Positions 59,347 through 64,000 of a DNA stretch of 64,000 bases are shown piece by piece. The notes under the pieces were generated by a model. The model did no database searches. It was not told the origin of the DNA and worked only from the letters and a program-made list of their open reading frames with translations. The stretch's first letter is position 1; every line of letters begins with the position of its first letter. Made by a program: the position numbers and the translations under genes. The DNA lies in NCBI GenBank assembly GCA_903828455.1, contig CAIKMJ010000066.1:37324-101323 (forward strand). The letters are read 5' to 3'. The DNA is from an uncultured Acidobacteriia bacterium. GTDB taxonomy: Bacteria; Acidobacteriota; Terriglobia; Bryobacterales; Bryobacteraceae.

Positions 59347-59421
59347 ATGGGTATATTCACGTGGATCCTCGGATTGCTGGGAATTGATGCCGTTCAGCAA
59401 GGCTCCGATTCGGGCGACTAG
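59347..59421 (+). CDS. 24-residue hydrophobic small ORF
   Basis: ATG 59347 follows GGAAAGGAG with good spacing. The peptide starts MGIFTWILGLLG, a possible membrane helix, and ends QQGSDSGD. It lies 206 bp upstream of the TPR-CHAT gene on the same strand. It may be a leader or a real microprotein. Confidence 0.35.
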   Translation: MGIFTWILGLLGIDAVQQGSDSGD

Positions 59422-59627
59422 TCCGGACGGTTGGAAACTGCGGTGCCTCGGCGCGGGAAGGGCCTAATCCTTGCTGTGCCGGGGCACTCGAGTGAAGGCC
59501 TTGGACTGAATGCCGTGGTTCGAACGCGCTGGTTTGAATCCGGTGGTTAGAATGAAGATCGGCCCGAAACAGATTGGGTCCCGGGGTGATTGATTTGCGT
59601 GCCGCCGCGATCGACGTATGCAGGATC

Positions 59628-62555
59628 ATGCTGCTTGGTCCCTGCCTGGCTGCACTTCTGGGCGCGTGCCCCCCGCTGCGGTCCGGCCAGACGATCAGAC
59701 ACGAGAATTCCGGCTCTGCTGCAAATTGCGTACTGGTCGATGTTGCGCCCGGTGAAGCCACGCAGGTAATCGTCTCGCAGCCCGAGGATATCGAGATTCG
59801 GTTGCGAAACGGAGAGACATCCGGAGTTGCCGATGGTTTCGACTTTGGCTCCGAAACAATGACGATCGTGACCCCGGGACAGAACTATGTCGAGGTGCGG
59901 CAGGCTGCCAGTTCGGGGAAGGGCCGCTTATCTTTCGTAATGTCGCGAACTCCGCTTCCGTTACCGAGGGCGTTGGTTTTGCACGAGGCGGAGATCCTCG
60001 CCACCAATTCGAAGCGATCCGCACAGATCGTTGATATCCGTGACTCACTGGCATCGTGGCAGGCAATTGGCGATCGTTCCGCCATCGCACGCACGTGGCT
60101 CAAGCTCGGCGATGCCATGCTTGGAGCCAGCGAATTCGAACCGGCCCGGGAAGCGTACGAAAAGGCGCGGGAGTTATGTCGGGACGATTCAGATGTGCGC
60201 TGCAGTGCCGAGGCCGCTAATAACAGCGGATTCACGGCTCAGCAACTGGGCCTCTTCGATGAGTCGCTCGCAAGGCTGAATGAGGCTTCCGCGGAGTGGA
60301 AGAGCCTCGGCGATGCGATGAAAGAAGGTCAAACGCTTTCAAACATGGGGCTGCTCTACCGCCAAACCGGCGATTACCAGCGCGCCCTCAGCCTGTACGA
60401 CCGGGCAGGCAGAACTTTGCCCAAAGGGGCGGCGCTCGCGCACGCCATCGTACTCAATAACCTTGGCTTTTGTTACCAGTTTCTTGCCGAATACGACACG
60501 GCCCGCCTCTACTTCGAGCGTGCGCTCACCGCGGAATCGGCCTTGCCCGGCGGCGCGCGCGACGCTGTGCGGGCACGCCTGAATCTGGGGCATAACTTTT
60601 TGTTACAGGGCAACACGGTGAAGGCGATTTCAATTCTTGAGCGTGCGGTTACCGACGCGACCGCCCTGCGCGACCGGACCGCCACCGCGAATGCGCTCAA
60701 CAACCTCGGTCAGGCATTGCTTTCCGCAGGCCGTGCCAACGAGGCGGAGGACCGTCTGCAACAAGCACTTGGGCTGCACAGGGCCGCCGGAGACAATCGG
60801 CTGGTTGCGTCGGATCTTCATAATCTCGGCCTTGCTGCCTGGAATCGCGGCCAGCCAGATGCGGCACGGGAACTACTGACGCAGGCTCTTGCTCTCCGCA
60901 AACAGCGTTTATTTCGTGATGCTGCTGCCGAGTCTCTCTATTCGCTTGCCAGGCTGGAGCGCGAAAGCGGCAACCTGGCGGAGGCGAGGGACTTCGCGGA
61001 AGAAGCACTATCGCTGCTGGAATCGCTTCGGACGGAGGTACCGGGGGCGGCGCTCCGTGCGTCGTTCTATGCGAGGAAGCGCAGTGTCTTCGATCTGCTC
61101 GTAGAACTGGCGATGGTGCAGCAAAACGGTCACGGTGCAGAAGCGGGACTTTTGGCGGCCGAACGCGGTCATGGTCGCGCATTGCTCGACATGCTCGCCG
61201 AAGGGGCACTGGTTCGCTCGCTGCCTGTCGAACTGCTGAATCGGCGCTCGGCGATTCAGAAGCGGATCGATCTACTTTCTGTTCAGCTCACCGGCTCCAC
61301 TGCTGAGCGGGAACACGTCCTGCTCCAACAGATTGGTTTGCTGGTGGCCGAGGACCAGACTGTTGAAGCCGACATCCGCGAGGAGTTTGCAGGAATAACA
61401 CCTGCGGCGACCCTCGCGTCGGTTCAGGAATTACAAGCCGATCTTCCGTCCGACAGCGCCCTGCTGGAATTTCATTTAGGTCGGGAGCGCAGTTATCTGT
61501 GGCTGGTGTATCCTTCCGACATTCAGGTATTCCTCCTCCCCGCGCGTGCCGACATCGAGGCTCAGGCGAGGCTGGCTGCTGACCTGTTTGGCAATATTCT
61601 GGAGCGCCGCCGATCACCCGAAAAGCAGGCGGCCTTTCAACGAGCGCTGCGCAGCCTTTCCAGGAGCCTGCTTGGTCCCTTGTCCGGGCGGAGCCTCCCG
61701 AATCGCCTGATCATAGTGCCGGACGGCATCCTCGGCAGGGTTCCGTTCGCCGCACTCAATTTGCCCTCGGCAACGGGTGGCATCGGATTGACGCGCGATC
61801 TGATACAGATACCGGCTGCTTCATATCTGAGAGCCGGCAGGGTCCCGCGGCCTGTATCCAGCTTCCCGAAGGCTTTGCTTGCCGTTGCCGACCCTGTGTT
61901 TTCCCTCCGGGATCCCCGCGCCGCAGCCCTCGCCAGTCCCGCAGTCGCCACGACTAACTACAGAGCAGACCTCGCGCGTCTCCCTTTCGCCGGCGAAATC
62001 GAAACAGCGGCATCGCTGATACCCGGCTTCAGGCGGACCACACTGAGCGGCTTCAATGCCTCGGTCGCCGGCCTCGGTAAGCTCAGCCTGAAGGATTATG
62101 CGGTTCTCCACTTTTCCACGCACGCGCTAATCGAGGATCGAATTCCCGAGCTTTCGAGAATTGCCCTTTCGATGCTCGACCGCTCGGGGCGGCCGGTGAA
62201 TGGCTTGCTTCGCCCGTATCAACTGGCGGAATTCGGGCTGAACGGTTCGACCGTAGTGCTTTCGGCCTGCGACACGGCACTCGGGAAAGAAGTCTTAGGA
62301 GAAGGGCTGGCCGGGCTGACCGCCAGCCTGTTCCACGCCGGTGCCTCTCAGTTACTGCTCACGCTGACTGAGATCGATGCGGAGGGTTCATCGGAATTTC
62401 TAAGTAAGGTGTACGGCAACTTTTTTTCACCGGCGCAGGTATCCATGGAACACTCGCTGACTCTGGCGCGGCGCGCGCTTGCCCGGTCCGAGCGCTGGTC
62501 TGATCCTTACTATTGGGCTTCCTTCGTACTCTACGGCCGTCCCTACCCGCTATAA
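59628..62555 (+). CDS. TPR-CHAT caspase-like protein
   Basis: 975 residues from ATG 59628, which begins a probable signal peptide (MLLGPCLAALLGACPPL); an upstream TTG at 59595 is possible. Residues ~110-430 hold multiple TPR repeats (LNEASAEWKSLGDAMKEGQ, ALSLYDRAGRTL, ALNNLGQALLSAGRANEAE). The C-terminal ~320 residues are a CHAT domain with the caspase-like His in LHFSTHAL and Cys in VVLSACDTA. It should be a regulated cysteine protease. It is followed 16 bp later by a sigma-like gene and then a membrane anti-sigma-like gene, so these may be its targets. Confidence 0.88.
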   Translation: MLLGPCLAALLGACPPLRSGQTIRHENSGSAANCVLVDVAPGEATQVIVSQPEDIEIRLRNGETSGVADGFDFGSETMTIVTPGQNYVEVRQAASSGKGRLSFVMSRTPLPLPRALVLHEAEILATNSKRSAQIVDIRDSLASWQAIGDRSAIARTWLKLGDAMLGASEFEPAREAYEKARELCRDDSDVRCSAEAANNSGFTAQQLGLFDESLARLNEASAEWKSLGDAMKEGQTLSNMGLLYRQTGDYQRALSLYDRAGRTLPKGAALAHAIVLNNLGFCYQFLAEYDTARLYFERALTAESALPGGARDAVRARLNLGHNFLLQGNTVKAISILERAVTDATALRDRTATANALNNLGQALLSAGRANEAEDRLQQALGLHRAAGDNRLVASDLHNLGLAAWNRGQPDAARELLTQALALRKQRLFRDAAAESLYSLARLERESGNLAEARDFAEEALSLLESLRTEVPGAALRASFYARKRSVFDLLVELAMVQQNGHGAEAGLLAAERGHGRALLDMLAEGALVRSLPVELLNRRSAIQKRIDLLSVQLTGSTAEREHVLLQQIGLLVAEDQTVEADIREEFAGITPAATLASVQELQADLPSDSALLEFHLGRERSYLWLVYPSDIQVFLLPARADIEAQARLAADLFGNILERRRSPEKQAAFQRALRSLSRSLLGPLSGRSLPNRLIIVPDGILGRVPFAALNLPSATGGIGLTRDLIQIPAASYLRAGRVPRPVSSFPKALLAVADPVFSLRDPRAAALASPAVATTNYRADLARLPFAGEIETAASLIPGFRRTTLSGFNASVAGLGKLSLKDYAVLHFSTHALIEDRIPELSRIALSMLDRSGRPVNGLLRPYQLAEFGLNGSTVVLSACDTALGKEVLGEGLAGLTASLFHAGASQLLLTLTEIDAEGSSEFLSKVYGNFFSPAQVSMEHSLTLARRALARSERWSDPYYWASFVLYGRPYPL

Positions 62556-62570
62556 TCTGGGGTACGATTC

Positions 62571-63131
62571 ATGCCGAATTGCCGGTCGATCCAGCCCGCA
62601 GCATGGGAACATGCCCGCAAAGCGCTGGTTTTCTATTTCTCCCGGCGACACGGCATCGCGAATGCGGAAGATCTGGCCCATGAGACTATCACCGCGGTCC
62701 TGACCCGTGATGATTATCAGTTTGCGAGCGAGGAAGATTTTCTGCGCGTCTGCTACGGATTTGCCAGCCGGATATCTCAGAGCGGTCACCGTCGGACGCG
62801 CCGGGATTCCACCGAGTCATTACCGGACGACTGGCTGGCTCCACAATGCCGGCACGTCTCTCTCAATCCCGCGGAAATGACCATTCTGCTCGGCGAAGTG
62901 ATCTCTGCCGGAGAAACGAAGCTGAGTACCACGGATTGGGAACTGGTCCGCCGGGCCGGCACAATTGACAGGGCATCGCTCGGTCAAGAGTTGAAGCTTG
63001 GCGACGCGAATAATGTTCGGGTTCGCCTTTTCCGCGCACGGAAAAGGCTGGCCAGGCTGACCGGATGGTATAAGGAACCCGCGGCAGTGGAAAGCGCAAT
63101 AAAGAAGGATAATCCAGTCAGGACGAAGTAA
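62571..63131 (+). CDS. ECF-like sigma factor in CHAT operon
   Basis: 186 residues. Region 2 features (ANAEDLAHETITAVLTRDDYQF, EEDFLRVCYGFASRI) and region 4 HTH (DRASLGQELKLGDANNVRVRLFRARKRLARL) are visible, though region 2 diverges from common ECF factors. It probably directs a small stress or envelope regulon and may be controlled by the membrane protein encoded next. The ribosome site is weak. Confidence 0.75.
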   Translation: MPNCRSIQPAAWEHARKALVFYFSRRHGIANAEDLAHETITAVLTRDDYQFASEEDFLRVCYGFASRISQSGHRRTRRDSTESLPDDWLAPQCRHVSLNPAEMTILLGEVISAGETKLSTTDWELVRRAGTIDRASLGQELKLGDANNVRVRLFRARKRLARLTGWYKEPAAVESAIKKDNPVRTK

Positions 63132-63145
63132 TCGTGTAATGAGGC

Positions 63146-63904
63146 ATGGACGAGGTGCATAAATCAGAAGAGTCCGTGAGAGCCTACCTGTTGGGGACGC
63201 TCGACGAGCGCGATGCCGCCGAACTTGAGCAAAACTATTTCGAAGACCCAGCGTATCTGGCGTGGATGCAGACGGTGGAAGATGCCCTGATCGGGGACTA
63301 TCTTGACCACGAACTTTCGCCCGCCGAGCAGCGACGATTTGAAGAGCGATATTTGGCCCTGCCTGATCTGAAGAACAGGCTGAACGAGGTCATTGCCGGC
63401 AGAAGCCTCCGCCCGCGGAAGATTTGGTGGACACAAACCCGGCTCGTCGCCACGGTGGCATTCGTACTTACACTGGCAGTGATGGCTTCGCTTCTGGTGC
63501 GCCAGCGCTCGGCGGAAGCGGTTCCCGGCACCGTTGCGCGGATCGAATATCCGGCAAAGCCTGCCGTATTCGAAATGCAACTCTCTCCCGGCCTGACCAA
63601 AGGCCCGCGCGCAACAGCTAACGAGTTCACTATTCCATCCGGGACGGCTACAGTGAAGCTCACGTTCGAACTTCCTGGGCGCAGTTCTAATCAGCAACTG
63701 GCAATTCGTTTTCTAACGATAGATGCCGAGGGGCACCGCAAACTTGCCTGGACAGCAACGGCAACTTCGGAAGCATCGGGTAACGACAGCAAAGCAACCG
63801 TTGAGTTGCAGCCTACCGTACTTGTGCCGGCCGACTATCTCGCCGAGATATCGGGGCGCGAAGGCAACGTTCTGGAGACGTACGCCTTCCGGACGATCCC
63901 GTAG
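63146..63904 (+). CDS. Membrane anti-sigma-like protein
   Basis: 252 residues. The N-terminal ~90 residues form a helical domain of the type found at the start of many acidobacterial anti-sigma-like proteins (VRAYLLGTLDERDAAELEQ, DYLDHELSPAEQRRFEERYLALPDLKNRL), without the zinc-binding HxxxCxxC. A single transmembrane helix (LVATVAFVLTLAVMASLLV) near 105-123 is followed by a periplasmic beta-rich domain. The arrangement fits an anti-sigma factor released by proteolysis. A CHAT protease encoded two genes upstream is an obvious, though unproven, candidate. Confidence 0.72.
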   Translation: MDEVHKSEESVRAYLLGTLDERDAAELEQNYFEDPAYLAWMQTVEDALIGDYLDHELSPAEQRRFEERYLALPDLKNRLNEVIAGRSLRPRKIWWTQTRLVATVAFVLTLAVMASLLVRQRSAEAVPGTVARIEYPAKPAVFEMQLSPGLTKGPRATANEFTIPSGTATVKLTFELPGRSSNQQLAIRFLTIDAEGHRKLAWTATATSEASGNDSKATVELQPTVLVPADYLAEISGREGNVLETYAFRTIP

Positions 63905-63915
63905 TATTCGAAAAG

Positions 63916-63978
63916 TCGGCCGACGCGCTTTTCAGGCCCCGTACTAGACGACAACTCGGCCGAAGCGCTTTTCAGGCC
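63916..63978. repeat. Two near-identical 23-bp direct repeats 40 bp apart
   Basis: Copies at 63916-63938 and 63956-63978, starting TCGGCCGA and ending GCGCTTTTCAGGCC, differ at one base. They start 12 bases after the anti-sigma-like gene stop. They may be the beginning of a longer array that continues past the window end. Confidence 0.55.
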
Positions 63979-64000
63979 GCTCGGTCGCAGGAAGTGAGCC

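Overview
The window looks like an Acidobacteria genome of the Bryobacterales/Solibacter type. The evidence is a secreted TIGR03437-type protein, an ECF sigma factor of the TIGR02999 type, Ser/Thr kinase and WG-repeat proteins with N-terminal zinc ribbons, and a TPR-CHAT protein beside a sigma/anti-sigma pair. No rRNA or complete tRNA gene was found.

Bases 1 to about 41,150 are a plasmid or an integrated conjugative/mobilizable element. It carries MobC and a relaxase-helicase (1-3034), two accessory transfer-type proteins, a Lar-like zinc-ribbon protein, a tyrosine recombinase (4901-5866), plasmid-type hypothetical genes with an ArdC antirestriction protein (29.6-35.2 kb), and a replication/partition block: RHH partner, ParA, a repeat-rich candidate centromere, RepA and seven iterons (36.1-38.7 kb). 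A 23-base stretch at 41,127 resembles the 3' end of a tRNA and may be an attachment site; the other end of the element lies left of the window.

The element carries a dense defence cargo. At 6.0-9.1 kb is a ubiquitin-like operon: a DUF6527 metal-binding protein, an E1-like ThiF protein, a two-domain multi-ubiquitin protein and an unknown 325-residue protein, with no recognisable E2. At 9.3-11.2 kb are a sigma-like protein, a small helical protein and an ImmA/IrrE-type metalloprotein. From 25.9 down to 11.3 kb, seven closely packed genes encode an AbiE-like pair, a small unknown protein, a DUF1998 helicase, a SNF2-like helicase, a class II adenine methylase and an HNH protein. This is DISARM- or Druantia-like in content but differs from either as I know them. 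A GmrSD-like DUF262 gene (27.4 kb) has been cut off from its Shine-Dalgarno by an intact-ended IS5-family element whose transposase is frameshifted.

Bases 41.4-44.3 kb hold a zeta-toxin module, a small HTH protein, and a ThiF protein paired with a GNAT/autoinducer-synthase-like protein. From 44.5 kb on, the content is chromosomal in character. A six-gene operon contains an SMR transporter, a methyltransferase, a regulator-like protein, a membrane protein and two secreted proteins that share a C-terminal Cys module. A nine-gene operon, led by a sigma factor, contains two CsgG paralogues, three small envelope proteins, a WG-repeat protein, a Ser/Thr kinase and a DUF697-like protein. A divergent TPR-CHAT/sigma/anti-sigma operon reaches the right end. 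Four proteins of the kinase operon share an unannotated C-terminal helical hairpin.
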